From Diplosphaera chodatii (taxonomy: Eukaryota > Chlorophyta > Trebouxiophyceae > Prasiolales > Stichococcaceae): DNA of 64,000 bases. Made by a program: the position numbers and the translations under genes. Numbering within the stretch: position 1 is the first letter of the stretch; the number at the start of each line of letters is the position of its first letter. This document shows positions 10,937 through 27,417 of this stretch, piece after piece. The stretch spans positions 124,001 to 188,000 of the forward strand of contig JAALGY010000016.1 in assembly GCA_032358165.1 (NCBI GenBank), given 5' to 3'. The notes beneath the pieces were generated by a model. It had not been told where the DNA came from and did no database searches. It saw nothing but the letters and a program-made list of their open reading frames with translations.

Positions 10937-12210
10937 ATGGGGCTCGAGCAGCAGCGGGACGGCCCTCTGCCAGTCAGGTCCTTCAATCATGCCAGTCGGG
11001 TTTGTCACGACGTGGAGGCCAGCGTCCGGTTCTACAGGCACATCCTGGGCTTCATCAGGATCCAGCGGCCATCCTCGTTCGACTTCGACGGGGCCTGGTG
11101 CGTTTCGGCAAACTCCGCGCGCGCCAGAGACTACCTGCTGACTGGGCAGCTTTCCCACTGTGGGGTGCATGACTTCTTGTCAGGTGCAACCGCCGCAATA
11201 GCTTGCACCTGACCCTGGCATGTCGTTGGAAATTGACAAAGATGCTGTCCTTGACGGAAGAAGGCGTGTGCGAGCATTTGAGGTATATGGTTCGGTCGCG
11301 ATCCAACTTGAACAAGCTGCCAACGCTGTGCATCAGGCCTTTGCCATGCAGCCTGCTTGTGGTGATGCAAGGGACCAGCGTGGCAGTTACCGCGTGCTGC
11401 AAGAAGCCAAACATGTTTCCTGTGCTGATGCCCCATGCTGCTGCGCGCAGGCTGTTCCACCCGCAGTGCCACATTGGTATGCACCTCATCCGCGGGACCC
11501 CGGAGCCCCGCTCAGCCACCATCAACCCACAGGCGGATCACCTGTCGTTCCAGGTGTGAGCAAATGCGGCCAGATGCATAAACGAGCGCAGCTGCACTTC
11601 ACGCGCGCCTGCCAGCCTGTATCACATGTCAAGAGCATTTTGGTGCTGCTGCTGCAGAGTGACTCGCTGGAGGTGGTGGAGGAGCGGCTGAAGGGCATGG
11701 GCATAGAGTATGACAAGGAGCACGTGGTTGAGAACGGCATCCGCGTGACACAGGTGCCTGCTTCTTCCCCTTGCGCCCATGTTCTACGGTTGGTTGTACA
11801 TGCTGCCAGACTTCGAGACGGGTTGCTCATTTCCATATGTGACCTGTGTTCCCAGGTCTTCTTCCATGATCCAGACAGAAACATGATCGAGGTGGGCAGC
11901 GTTTGAGAGTGCTGTTGTATACTTTTGAGGTCCATCAGCTGCCAACTGACGTGTGGCTTGTCATGTTGACCTGATGCCAGATGTGACGAATGCTCATCTT
12001 ACCCTGCAGATCTGCAACTGCGACTGCCTCCCCATCCGGCCAATGCGCTCGCTGTCGCACTCGCTGTCCCGCTCACTCTCGCACCCACTGCAACTGCATC
12101 AGAGTCTTGTCTGCCCAGCCACGCCGCCAGCTGCGGAGGCGGCCAGGGCCGCCGCACCACCCAGCGCCTTCAGCAACAGGCAGCCAATTTGCGCTGAGTC
12201 AGCCGCCTGA
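10937..12210 (+). CDS. Glyoxalase/VOC-superfamily protein, plant GLYI-like type
   Basis: Five exons: 10937..11097, 11451..11553, 11658..11753, 11856..11891, 12010..12210; 198 aa. The fold is the vicinal-oxygen-chelate (glyoxalase I) type: first beta-alpha unit RSFNHASRVCHDVEASVRFY..LGF (His near residue 18), then GAWLFHP..IGMHLIRG, then DHLSFQ starting the second unit, GIEYDKEHVVENGIRVTQ, and VFFHDPDRNMIEICNCDCLP. The last motif is typical of the small plant proteins annotated as lactoylglutathione lyase-like or FosB-like (Arabidopsis At1g80160 type), for which substrate is not settled. Reading through the last intron would end the protein early at 11906; splicing at 11891 restores the conserved ICNCDCLP motif. 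The tail after it is Ser/Ala-rich. Confidence 0.88.
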
Positions 12211-12913
12211 TAGGGCAGCAGCACGTGTCACAGCAGCGTCGACCCAAACTGCAAGCTGCAAAGCTTGCCGATCATGGATTTCGTGACTTGCCCGGCAGTG
12301 GCGTCAGTGAGCAGCGGCAATGGCTGGCTTGCGTGGCTGCAATGTTTGGGCAGTCAACCACGGCGCATCAAGGACAGTACCATGTTCAGCTTGTGAAGCC
12401 CTTGGCAGATGTTCGATCATCTGTCCAGCTGCTTGTAGGTAGATATCAGTGTGTAGAACAGACTAGGTAGACAGGTGACCGACTGAAGCTGATTTTGGGC
12501 CATGCACCACCTTTGGTGCTGGCTTTGTTCATTTGTTGTGAATGTTCACCCATTCGCTTTGGTTACGACAGAGCTCCTCAAGCACGGGCCACACCTTGCA
12601 GCAACCTTGGTGCTTGCTCATGTTGTAAAGATCATCACCATGTCTGTGTCCGAGATGTCATAACGGGTGCTGCAACCTGTTGAGCAAGTATCCATGCACT
12701 GCCTCCGCAGGTCGCTGCTGAAATCGCTGCAAAACTGTGTCAGCCCTCTTCCATGGCTGTGGCACTGTTACCATTTTGATTGGCAGTGTCTTCTGCTTCA
12801 ACCTGCACCCGAAAGCAGGCTTCTGTGAGTGAATTGCAAGGGTATGCCTTGCGCATCGAGGCATCGCTGCGTCTGCCAGATCTCAGTGTGATTTGCATGT
12901 ATCACGGGCAACT
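12211..12913. other. Convergent 3' intergenic region
   Basis: About 700 bp between the stop codons of two convergent genes. I find no coding frame with splice logic, RNA gene or repeat; 3' UTRs only. Confidence 0.45.
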
Positions 12914-14733
12914 TTACAGACGCACCGTCACTCCTGATGGCACAACGCCTGTTTTGAGCGCCGTCTCCAGCCGCTCCACCTCTGCAAGCGTCTGCGCATT
13001 GGCGATCGCAGCCTGCGTGCCACACGCAGCCCGTATGCGTGTGCACCACAGCTAGCCGTCATACACAAAGCCCTCCGTCGCCTCCTCCGCAGCTGACTCG
13101 GTTGACACGATGGCAGGAAAGCAGCTGTGCCAGACTTGGCGGCGCCCAACCTGGATGGCGGTGCGCTGCGCAGGCGTGGGCCCCTTCTTCTGCTGCGGCT
13201 GCGCCTGCGGCTCCTCGGCCGCCACGCCCGCCGCCTCCTGCGCCGCCGCCAGGCTCTCGTCGGGGTCGAACGTCCCCGCAGCACCCTTGGCAGTGGGCTT
13301 GGCCGCTGCCGCGTCCGCCCCGTGCACCCGCTCCGCCTCTTCGCGCTCCTGCAGCGATGGGCGATCACAGCACCGAATGAGGCGGTGTGGCGAGCACGCA
13401 GCCGGGTTTACGTGCTCGGGAGAAGCCCATGCCGAGACGCACGTACCATCTGCAATGCGCAGGAGGAAGTCAACTGACGCATGGGCCCACCTTCTGCTTG
13501 ACCTTCCGGAAGTCCAGCACCTTCAGCTTTCTGCACTTGGCGATGACGTACAACCTGCACGGCAGGCGGGGCCGCGGGGTCAGGGTGCCGTCACAGGGCC
13601 ATCAGGACCCCGCAAGGTGCACTGCTCCCATGACCACTGCACTCGCTGGCCCAGCCCGCCACTATGCAGCACCACTTCAGGGGGGGCACCTGTAACCCGG
13701 CTCCTTGGTCACTGGGTTGTCAAGCAAGCTGAGGTGCGTCAAGCGCGGCAGTGTCCAGAGCGTGTCGAGATCCTACAGGAAGCATGATCAGCTGAGGTAC
13801 ATTTTCAAGCTCAGCACGTTCCGATGTCTTGAGCGTGCAGCCCTCAAGCATGTGAAAGCATTGCCTCAACACGATGAAAAGCATTTCAGGCCATGTCTGC
13901 ATACCTGAAGCTTCGTGAGCCTGTTGTTTGTCAGCACGAGGCACTCGAGGCTGGGGATATGCTCTGCAGCAAACACCGCACAGGTTACCCTCGGCAGGTG
14001 CGCATCCTTAGCTGGCGGCTACAATCGTGTGCGCGCAGGCGAGGCTGGTCCCACGGCAAGCTTCCTCCATTCATAAACGGATGGGCTCACCCTCCAGGTG
14101 CGGTGCAATGCGCACAATGCGGTTGTTGCTCAGGAGCAGCATCTTGAGACGTGGCAGCTTTGCAAAGCCCTCCAGCCTCACGATGGCATTGTCTGTGAGA
14201 TCTATGCTGTCAAACTGGTTCTGCAGGGGGTAGACACAAGGATGTGATCAGCAAGGATGTGTTAAGACATCACAGCAAAGCTGATTCAAACTGCACCATG
14301 TGTGAAGACCGCATGCCAGCGCAGCATACCTCTGTTGCGCCCAGGTTCTCGATCGCCGTGATCTTATTGCCTGTAAGAGTGGAACATCCCTCGTGCGTGT
14401 GGAAGAGCTACGGAGAAGGCGTGTCCCCCAAAGATGGTGCTGCTAGGTGCGGCGTGCATGGCGGTAAGCATGCGCTGTGAGGTGCATGCTGAAGGCCCTA
14501 CCTCGGAGGTCAATCTCGTAGTACTTGACGCACGACATGTACTGGGGAGATCGCAACACAAGCTCGGCTGTGAGGCGGCCAACCAGGCGCGGCCCCAGGG
14601 CGCCGGCGCCTGTGTGCAGCGGCGCTGCAGCGTGAACCTTCAGTAGCCAGACCAGGTGCAGCCGCTGACATTCAAACATCTGCGGCATATTGACTCGCAC
14701 AGTGGCTGTATGGTCACCTGCCCTGGCCTCCAT
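12914..14733 (-). CDS. SNRPA1: U2 small nuclear ribonucleoprotein A' (LRR protein)
   Basis: Nine exons: 14733..14718, 14609..14502, 14370..14330, 14220..14091, 13963..13905, 13772..13690, 13554..13491, 13348..13151, 13012..12914; 265 aa. Leucine-rich repeats fill residues about 15-150 with the order known from U2A': LTAELVLRSPQYM, EIDLRGNKITAIENLGAT, FDSIDLTDNAIVRLEGF, KMLLLSNNRIVRI, LECLVLTNNRLTKL, LTHLSLLDNPVT, then the LRR cap YRLYVIAKCRKLKVLDFRKV. U2A' binds U2B'' and stem-loop IV of U2 snRNA in the spliceosome. The C-terminal 90 residues are Ala/Glu/Gln-rich and end in a helix (ANAQTLAEVERLETALKTG). The very short first coding exon (16 nt) adds MEARA; frame and splice sites agree, but a different start is possible. 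Confidence 0.93.
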
Positions 14734-15627
14734 GGCTGCCTGGTGGCAGCAGCCACTTGTGTGATTAGTGCCTGCTGCCTGTCACTGACACCCCATGACG
14801 CTCTTTCGCGCACTGCCTGCAATGCGTGCGCGCCGCAGACCACAGACACGGCTGCACACTTGCCCCTGCTGCGTTCGTGACGCCACCGAACCTCTGCTCC
14901 TGTTGAGCAAATCAGCGGCTTCAAGTTTGCAGACGACACGATGCAACTCGATCTACTGCACACCGTCCTACACTGCAGTCTGTTTGCAAGCAGCTGACAC
15001 CGTCATGTGTGCAAGCTTTGCCAAAGATGTAGATCGCGACCATCTGCTGCAGCTTGCCCCTCAAAACCCTGACGCTGCACTTGCCTGAATTCGATATGCA
15101 CACTTGCACAGGAGCACAGCACAGCCACTACTGCATGGATGCCTGCATACTGGCAGCAGGCCACAACGCGAAACTCTGTCGCACTTTGCGTGCCCACTCA
15201 GCTGCTCATCGACCACAGGAGCTGGCACACGGTTGCTGTGACCGCCCCCAGTGTTGGGCGTGGGGGAGTAGGGGCGGGAGTGTGCACCAAAGTGGGGAAA
15301 GTATGAGCTCACTCCAGCTTTCCATTTAGTCCAGCCGTCCGTGATCTTGCATAGGGACAGCAGTGTCGGCACGCAATGGTCATGAAGCTGGCAGCCCTGC
15401 AAAGAGGCTGGACTGGGCCGCCACTGCACTTCACGGAGGCACGGCATGCCATGCGGCCGCAAAACCTGCGGTTTGGGGTGGCAGCAACCAAGCACGGGCG
15501 GTTCGCACCACATCAGCACAGACCTGACCGATGCAGACGTAACAGACGAGCCCATGCAGCTTCAGCTGGACCGCGGTGGAACCCGCAGAATGTTGATGAT
15601 CCGGTGGGTCACTGCACAGCACACTTG
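14734..15627. promoter_or_regulatory. Divergent region U2A' / conserved unknown gene
   Basis: About 890 bp between divergent genes. Several frames are open (for example 14795-15088) but they do not join to the downstream exons in phase. It may hold promoters only, or an unrecognised 5' exon of the gene starting at 15628. Confidence 0.4.
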
Positions 15628-16459
15628 ATGCGTTGCCTTGGCTGCATGGCTGCTGGTAGCTGCAGGCATGTCGGCTGCCGTATGGTGCTCTGCTGCTGGC
15701 GTGCAAGGGCTGACACGGCCACTGCACACAGACAGGTGAAGGTACCCAATGTGGCGCTCAGTGCACACGAGGCTGTGGCAGTCCAGCTTGACGCGCTGCA
15801 GCAGAACGACAGCCCTTGGTAACGACAGCAGCTGGACGGCCTCTGTCTGCATCGTGTCCCACTCACACCCGCCAGCAGTGCAGCTGTGGGCTGCTGTGCA
15901 TGTCATGTGAGTGAGCGCTTCCACCAGCAAAGGCCAACACAGTTGACTGTGCAATCATCGCAGGTCTAACCATGGTGTGCAGACCATGTACGTGTTTGGC
16001 GAAGGCATCGGAGGCCTTGATCCAGCATGGTAAGACAGGCCGACGTCGGCCAGTGCACCTAGGCTTACCATTGGCGTCTGCATACGATGCACAAGCGGCC
16101 ATAAGCGCCATACTACACAAAATGGTCCGCGTTTTCCACTTGCCAGGTACTTCGGGTACCAGAAGGATCTATACCATCAAGATCATTTCTCTGGAATGTT
16201 TGCCAGCGCTTTCCCGCAGCTGATCAATGCTCACGCCTGGGAGATCACAGCCACGAAGGAGGTCGATGATAATCGGACCTTGGTGGAAGCAGCCGTTGCG
16301 CCACGAGGCAGTAATGCGGGAGGTCACAGATGCAGCGTCACGTTTGCATTGCGCAGGAAGACAGCTGGCAGCAACCAAGGTGCATGGCTGACGAAGATGC
16401 TCCTGCATGGTGACCTCCAGCAGGCACTGGCGCATATAGACCAGCTCGCCGCTCGATGA
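15628..16459 (+). CDS. Conserved protein of unknown function, probably plastid-targeted
   Basis: Exons 15628..15818, 15964..16029, 16147..16459, 189 aa, both introns phase 2 and splitting Trp codons. Residues 1-35 are rich in Cys, Arg, Ala and lack acids, compatible with a transit peptide. The body runs QLDALQQNDSPW, then NHGVQTMYVFGEGIGGLDP, then WYFGYQKDLYHQDHFSGMF, and ends with a beta-rich segment SVTFALRRKT..GAWLTKMLL. This 'qxxAl..ND.PW..hGvqt.Y.FA...gl....YFG' arrangement resembles a family of uncharacterised plant and cyanobacterial proteins related to DUF4864 (NTF2-like cone fold, inferred from memory of the pattern). Function unknown. The first exon could be preceded by another; the ATG at 15628 is the first in frame that gives a targeting-like leader. 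Confidence 0.65.
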
Positions 16460-16638
16460 ACGGTTGGCATTGGTGCTTAGTAAGCTTTCATTGTACACAT
16501 CATCACACCAGACTCTTTGGGAGATCGGCTTCGACGGTGACACTGCACAGACCTGTTCGTAGCATGCGCTGCGACGCACTGTGCAACACTGCCATAATGA
16601 GATCATCTGCGGCCTTTCTCTTTCAGCAAGCCGCCGCA

Positions 16639-17249
16639 CTAGAACTTGATGGTCGCCGCAGCCCACATCAGCAGGATGTTAGCTGCCACAACCTCGACAA
16701 AACCAGGCGGATGCGTCTTGAAGACCGGCTTGGGCCGTGCCACCTTGTCCCTGTCCTCCTCCCTCAGTCGGTTGGCCGCGAGCGCAGCAGTCATGGTCGG
16801 CAGCACGTGCACACGCTCGTGGCCACGCTCTGTCAATGTGATGCACCGACATGAGAGGAGCGTCAGACTACTGTCTGGTACAGTGTCATGTGTTGGGCAC
16901 CCCACCACGCCGAGTTCGTGTACAACCGGTGCACATTGGACGACATCGCCGTCAGTCACCGCTCAACCGGGGGTGTGCAACCTCACCTCTCCAGGTACGG
17001 CAACTTCCGGTAAATCGAGTCCGCTGGGAGTCCCAGGCGCCGTGTGATCCTGTATGCCTCCACCACATTCTGCACCGTGCGCAGCAGGAGCCTTTGCAAC
17101 CTGCTGCGCCTATCAAAGCGCAGCAGCGATAGCTGGACTTCACCACGGTGGCTGCGGCTGGAGCCGGTAATCATCAGCATCTCGTCGCTGCCATCCCCCG
17201 ACGTGCTGTTGCCAGTCTGCCGATCGACATGCGCCGCTTTGACAGACAT
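16639..17249 (-). CDS. Small two-exon protein, unknown
   Basis: Exons 17249..16987 and 16867..16639, joined in phase 2; about 163 aa. The N-terminal half has a basic amphipathic region (RRSRLQRLLLRTVQNVVEAY then RITRRLGLPADSIYRKLPYL). The C-terminal half carries RVHVLPTMTAALAANRLREE and a hydrophobic end (VVAANILLMWAAATIKF) that could be one membrane helix next to the C-terminus. I do not recognise a family. The acceptor at 16867 is one of two possible; the alternative at 16840 breaks the frame. The gene lies downstream of and parallel to the DusA gene, with about 550 bp between them. Confidence 0.5.
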
Positions 17250-17801
17250 GCCGGATGCTGCCCAACTCACATCCTCCTGACAGCTACACTTGTCAAGGTA
17301 CGCGCTGATGCGAGACGCTGCTGTATATCCAATGCAGCCGGCGAGCACTGTCACACCATGTCAGCCGTGAGAGTGCGCTAGACTTGGTGCCTTTGCTGGA
17401 TGCCTGCCTAGCAATGAAGATATGCCAACATGTGCATGCTGCGTCTTGTGACCGTGGCTGGGTAGGTGCCGTGGCTGTCAAGCTGTCATGTAGTAATGTG
17501 CTGTGCAACCGGGAGACGAGCCAATATTGTGATGTGATTTGATGTGCAACATGCATCCAGCATCCGCCGTCAGCAGTGGTCCAGTGGACCTCTATCTGGA
17601 GCACAAACAGCGTGTGTGTATTCAGGCGTCGCACACCCATTACATCGCATTTGCAATGGTAGCGACAAGCCATCACGGCGAGCCGGCATGCGTGCGGCAA
17701 GGCAGCTCTTGGCGGTGCACTAGTACTGCAAAGAGTGCTTGTCCTACTAAGGTTGTGTTCACACATCACTGACTTGTGCATGCGAGCACGGCGAGTGCTG
17801 G
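17250..17801. other. Intergenic region between two minus-strand genes
   Basis: About 550 bp holding the DusA-type gene 3' UTR and the promoter of the small unknown gene. No element or coding exon recognised. Confidence 0.4.
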
Positions 17802-20344
<2,543 letters not shown>

Positions 20345-20815
20345 CACCCGGCGACAGTACACAGTATTCTCAACCCAGCGGCCACTGCCTTGTGCATCAA
20401 TGCCCTGACCTTGCTATGCCTCGCGCATTGGTGTCGCATCTGGTTGCTGCGCTGTGTGCGTGCAAGAGGCCTGCCCGGGTTTAGCTTCATTGTACTGTAA
20501 ACTGTATGGTGACGGCCACCGTGGCCACTGAAGACTGAATGACCATCGTGCAAACACCAGCTTTTGAGCCAGCAAACGCGTTGCTGCACGGCGTACTGTT
20601 ATTAGTCCCAGCATCAACGGTCAAGCATGCACGGGCTGCAGCTCAAAAGTCTTGACCGGATCTGCAAAAGTTTGAGCTACAGGATCGGAGTGAATAGTTT
20701 CTCGGCGTCTCAGCCTGTGTGAGCATGTCACAGCCTTCCATTTGAGCACCGTACAGTCTCGAGCCAGACCGGGCAACCAGACCCTTTCTTGCTGATACTT
20801 CTGTTGTTGACCTTG
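20345..20815. promoter_or_regulatory. Divergent promoter region DusA-type / squalene epoxidase
   Basis: 471 bp between divergent start codons. No named element recognised; both promoters are expected here. Confidence 0.45.
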
Positions 20816-23876
<3,061 letters not shown>

Positions 23877-25191
23877 GCAGCTGATGTGATCATAAGGACG
23901 GGCAGTCCCGGCCATGAGAGCACGAGGGTGTCGTCTGTGCAATTTCAGGCCTGCGACAGGATGCCCTAGATGTGCTGCAAGCTGCAGTCAGTACTGGTAC
24001 CTGACAGCAAACAACATTGACACGTGTTTTCAGCAACATCCTGGGAGCTAGCAAAGTGGAACACAAAGCAATCCCACCGCACTCTTGGTGGCTGCAACAG
24101 CAGTGTGGTTCCTTAGGTGAAGGGTAGGACAGGTGCCGGTGCGTTGGTGCTTGTTGTCAGCGTGTCACTCTGTTTAAGTTTCAACTTGCAACATGAGTGG
24201 ACCCGCAGCCCCAACCAAAGGAACATCTTGTGGCAAATGCAGATGTTCGCTTGTCAAGTTTGGATCGGGGATCCCTCGATGGCTGCACTAGATGAACAAC
24301 TGCCCACATCCCAAAGCCGCAGGCACAGCAGGCGGTGCGGATGCAGCTGCTCAAAAAGTGCTGATGAAGTGTATGACTGGCAAACAACAAAAGCTGGCCT
24401 ATTAGAACCTGTGAAAATCTGAACGGATGCATACGACAACGTGAAAGCTCCCTGTTGGTGTCCCGAGGCAATGTCTGCAATTCCAGTGGCAAATGTTGCT
24501 GCAGCGGCATGTGCCGTGCTCTGCATGGATGTGTCAACGAATCTGGCTCTCAAAATTGGCTGTGGTCAGTGTCAATGGCTTGATGCCCTGCGCATTGTGT
24601 CACGCCATGCTGCATGGCTGTGGCCTCTCCTGCTCTCAGGCTGCAGTGCCCATCCCGATATTCATGGTTGCATGCCCTTCCCGCCGGTGGCGGCAAGTGG
24701 TTCGCTGGCTGGTCTCATCACCGCTTCGTCCCCTGCCCTCCCATCGTCTCAAGGCATTGCCGCCGAAACCACTGACTGGCTGCGCCCGCCTGAAAATCCC
24801 GCTAGCACGCCATTTGGACAGACGCGCTGCCACCCAGCACCGCCATCCGCAGGGGTCAAATACAATTGCGGTGAGCCGCGCACACCCAGAGGCAAAATCG
24901 TATTGCCCCAGGCATGTGCAGCCGCATGGGGCTGGCAGGCTGGCGGCTGCGGGCGCTTCCACTGGTTGCCGTCGTGCAAATAAATTGTCAGATACATTGT
25001 ACATGGTCTTGATCGTGGGCAGCGTCACCCCCTGTTGCTCGGCTGCCTTGCTGTCCCACCGGCACAACCAAGACTTTGATCGCACGCTGCGCGTGTACCC
25101 GGTCAGGCGCCCGATGCGGCCATATGAGCTGCGACGTCGAAGGCTGTACGGTAGCAGCGGGTGTTGCCGGGGCGACTCGGCTGGCGGCGGG
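23877..25191. other. Long convergent intergenic region, no gene recognised
   Basis: About 1.3 kb between the squalene epoxidase and GATA stop codons, the longest gene-free stretch here. Frames of 150-290 codons are open on both strands (for example 24441-24983 and 24493-25374, overlapping in different frames) but their translations are Cys/Trp/Pro-rich and unlike any family, as expected from GC-rich chance frames. It is probably two long 3' UTRs plus spacer. Confidence 0.4.
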
Positions 25192-26874
25192 TCAGGTGGC
25201 CGCTCGGGAGGGGCTGCCGCACTTGCGCCGGCGGCGGCGCAGGGAAATGCTGGTGTCCGTGAACGACGACAGCTTGGCCGGCAGCAGGGACTTCACCTGT
25301 GTGCAGCACGTTGGGTGAAGCACCTTTTCAGGTCACCTGTGGAAAGCAGTGTCACCAGCGGACAGCCTGGATGAACTTGGACGATAATTGTGATACCATG
25401 TGATCGCTTCTGTTTTCACCTGGATGTTGAAGCCCGGCAGCAGGGTGAGCTGTGGTGCGGAGCACCCCAGCCCAACGTGCGGACTGCTGCTGCGCTGCAA
25501 CAGCACCTGCAGCGAGGCGGCAGGCTGCAGCTGCTGCCCAGGCGGCGGCTGGAACAGAGGCGGCTGCACCGACGGCAACCGCACCACAGACTGCTTCAGC
25601 TGTGTGATGATCTCCAGCTGCGCGTAGGTCGCCTGTGCCGCCGGACTACAGGGCACCGTACAGTAACAGTTAGTGGGCTGCACATCAGACAGGCCTCAAA
25701 GTCAACGCTCCTTGACAAGCTTAACACATGAGGAACTACGAGCACACGCGTCATGACTGCCCGAACGATCAACAACGACAATGCCCAGCACCGTTGCAGC
25801 CGTACACCACAGCCCAGCTGCGGACTAAAACGGCGAGGGTGCACAGTCAGCCCTATCAGCGCCTGTAAGACAGGTAACACACTGATGGTGGGTTCCTAGG
25901 ACCGCGTGAAACGAGCCATGCAGAGGCCAAACTAACGCGTCGACGCGTGAATCGTAGGCACCTGTGGCGACGGCGAAGCATCCCAAAGGCGTTGCCGTGC
26001 AGGGTGCAGACCAAGTCGCAGACCGAGCCCCAGTGCAGCGCGACAGGGTCCCCGGACAGGAGCTTCGGCAAAACAAATCGTATCACGTTTGGACGATGTA
26101 GCAGCCTGAACCGAGCAATTGTGAGCGCCGCGACGCCAGTTGCGCAAGTGGCCCCCAGCCCGATGCACCCTGGTGCACAGGCCACGCAGGCCCTGCGACG
26201 CCGCAGCGAGGCGATGCAAGCAGACAGTTGACGGTTCTGAAGCGACTGAGACTGTACAGCGGCGGCGGGCTGGAAGCGTAGCAAGAAGGGAGGGAGGAGG
26301 GTAGGCAGGCGCACCTCAGCTCTTGGGAGCGTTTGCCCGGACGCCGCTGTTGCTGCGGTGGCCGTTGCTCCTGCAACACTCGGCAACTGCCCGTTCTAGC
26401 CTTGCGCTTGGTCCCCCGCGGCTGCTTTGTCGCGTACAGCACCTGCGCCTTCAGACTGTGCGCTCCTGACGTGCCGGGCAGATACCCAACCAGGCTCTTC
26501 TTGACCTGCACAGCACCCCAGATGAACGCTGAGCTATCTGAAGGCACAGATGTAAGCAACGCAGGCGAGCTGCATGCATGCAACAGTCATGATTTGCAAA
26601 GCTGCTGCCAAGAACTCGTTGCACCCTCAGTAAGGACACCGAGACAATTGAGGCAAGTGCATGACACGACGCTCACAATCCAACGCGCTCCGCATGCATT
26701 GCAGAGCGTGGGGCTCTCAGGGGGCCCCTTGCGCCAGCAGGGCGTCTGCCGAGTGCCTGCGCTACAATGGACAATCAGATCAACACCCAGGTCTGCAGTG
26801 GCTGCTCTGCACGGAGCGGCAGAAGCGTCGGCAAACGCACCGCAATGGTCGCAAGGACCGCCGGTGCTCCGCAT
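25192..26874 (-). CDS. GATA-type zinc-finger transcription factor
   Basis: Five exons: 26874..26841, 26756..26677, 26505..26315, 25645..25420, 25296..25192; 211 aa. The zinc finger sits at the very N-terminus, split by introns 1 and 2: [17 protein letters not shown] followed by [20 protein letters not shown], a C-X2-C-X17-18-C-X2-C finger with the WRKGP and CNACG signatures. This layout (finger starting at about residue 8, then a '.W..K..L..Y.P' extension) matches the plant GATA26/27 group, so it should bind WGATAR sites in the nucleus. The rest is basic (KRKARTG, then RPGKR) and then Gln/Pro-rich with a helix [19 protein letters not shown]. The protein ends with an Arg cluster. The third intron is long (about 670 bp) and holds an open frame. 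Confidence 0.88.
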
Positions 26875-27417
26875 GGCGACAAACCCGCTATCTGCAAAAC
26901 CTCAGCTGGACGCTGGCTGCTCCAGGCTCCGGAACAAAGTGTGCCAGATTGCGGCGCAGTTGACCAGCCGTTATTCTACCCAGGAGGGTTGTAACGTCTT
27001 TGCAAGTTTTGCCGCATCCGCAGGTTCTCAATGCGCAACGAGCAGCAATTTCTGCACAGCAAGTTCCGGCCTTCAGCGGTGGGACCGGTTTGCCAGCTCA
27101 GCCCATACTTCTGACGTGTTCGCGATCCGACTAGGACTAGGAAGCAGCACGCAGCCTTGATTCTCAGCGAGATCTATCCGTATGTTCAGTGGTTCGATAA
27201 GTGGGCAAGAGACGCCTCAACTTCGCAGGACTAGCAAAGCTTACAGGAACGCCGGCAGCGAGTTCATGCGACTGTCATGTGGTCCCCAACGATTGTCTGC
27301 TGGCAGTGAACACACCGCCGGCATGTGTCCCAACACTCTTCTCATAGCAGCAGCCAATGCTGCCGGCACCGTGCTGGTCTCCGCCCTGGCGGCGTCTGAA
27401 GTCGCGCTGCGCCAGGG
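26875..27417. other. Intergenic region GATA 5' / NTT 3'
   Basis: About 540 bp between two minus-strand genes; includes the GATA promoter and the NTT 3' UTR. A plus-strand frame (26333-27160) crosses it but lies antisense to GATA exons and encodes nothing recognisable. Confidence 0.45.
27241..27245 (-). terminator. Possible TGTAA poly(A) signal for the NTT gene
   Basis: TGTAA on the minus strand about 175 nt beyond the NTT stop codon, in the expected window for a green-algal poly(A) signal. Confidence 0.35.

Noticed and set aside
11856..11906. Stop codon at 11904-11906 as the end of the glyoxalase-fold gene
   Set aside because: Using the donor at 11891 instead adds the conserved ICNCDCLP end typical of the plant family, so the early stop is intronic.
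24441..25374. Two overlapping frames of 180 and 293 codons in the squalene epoxidase/GATA spacer
   Set aside because: They overlap in different frames and are Cys/Trp/Pro-rich without motifs or splice context; long chance frames are common in GC-rich DNA.
26333..27160. 275-codon plus-strand frame
   Set aside because: Antisense to the GATA zinc-finger exons, with no recognisable content.
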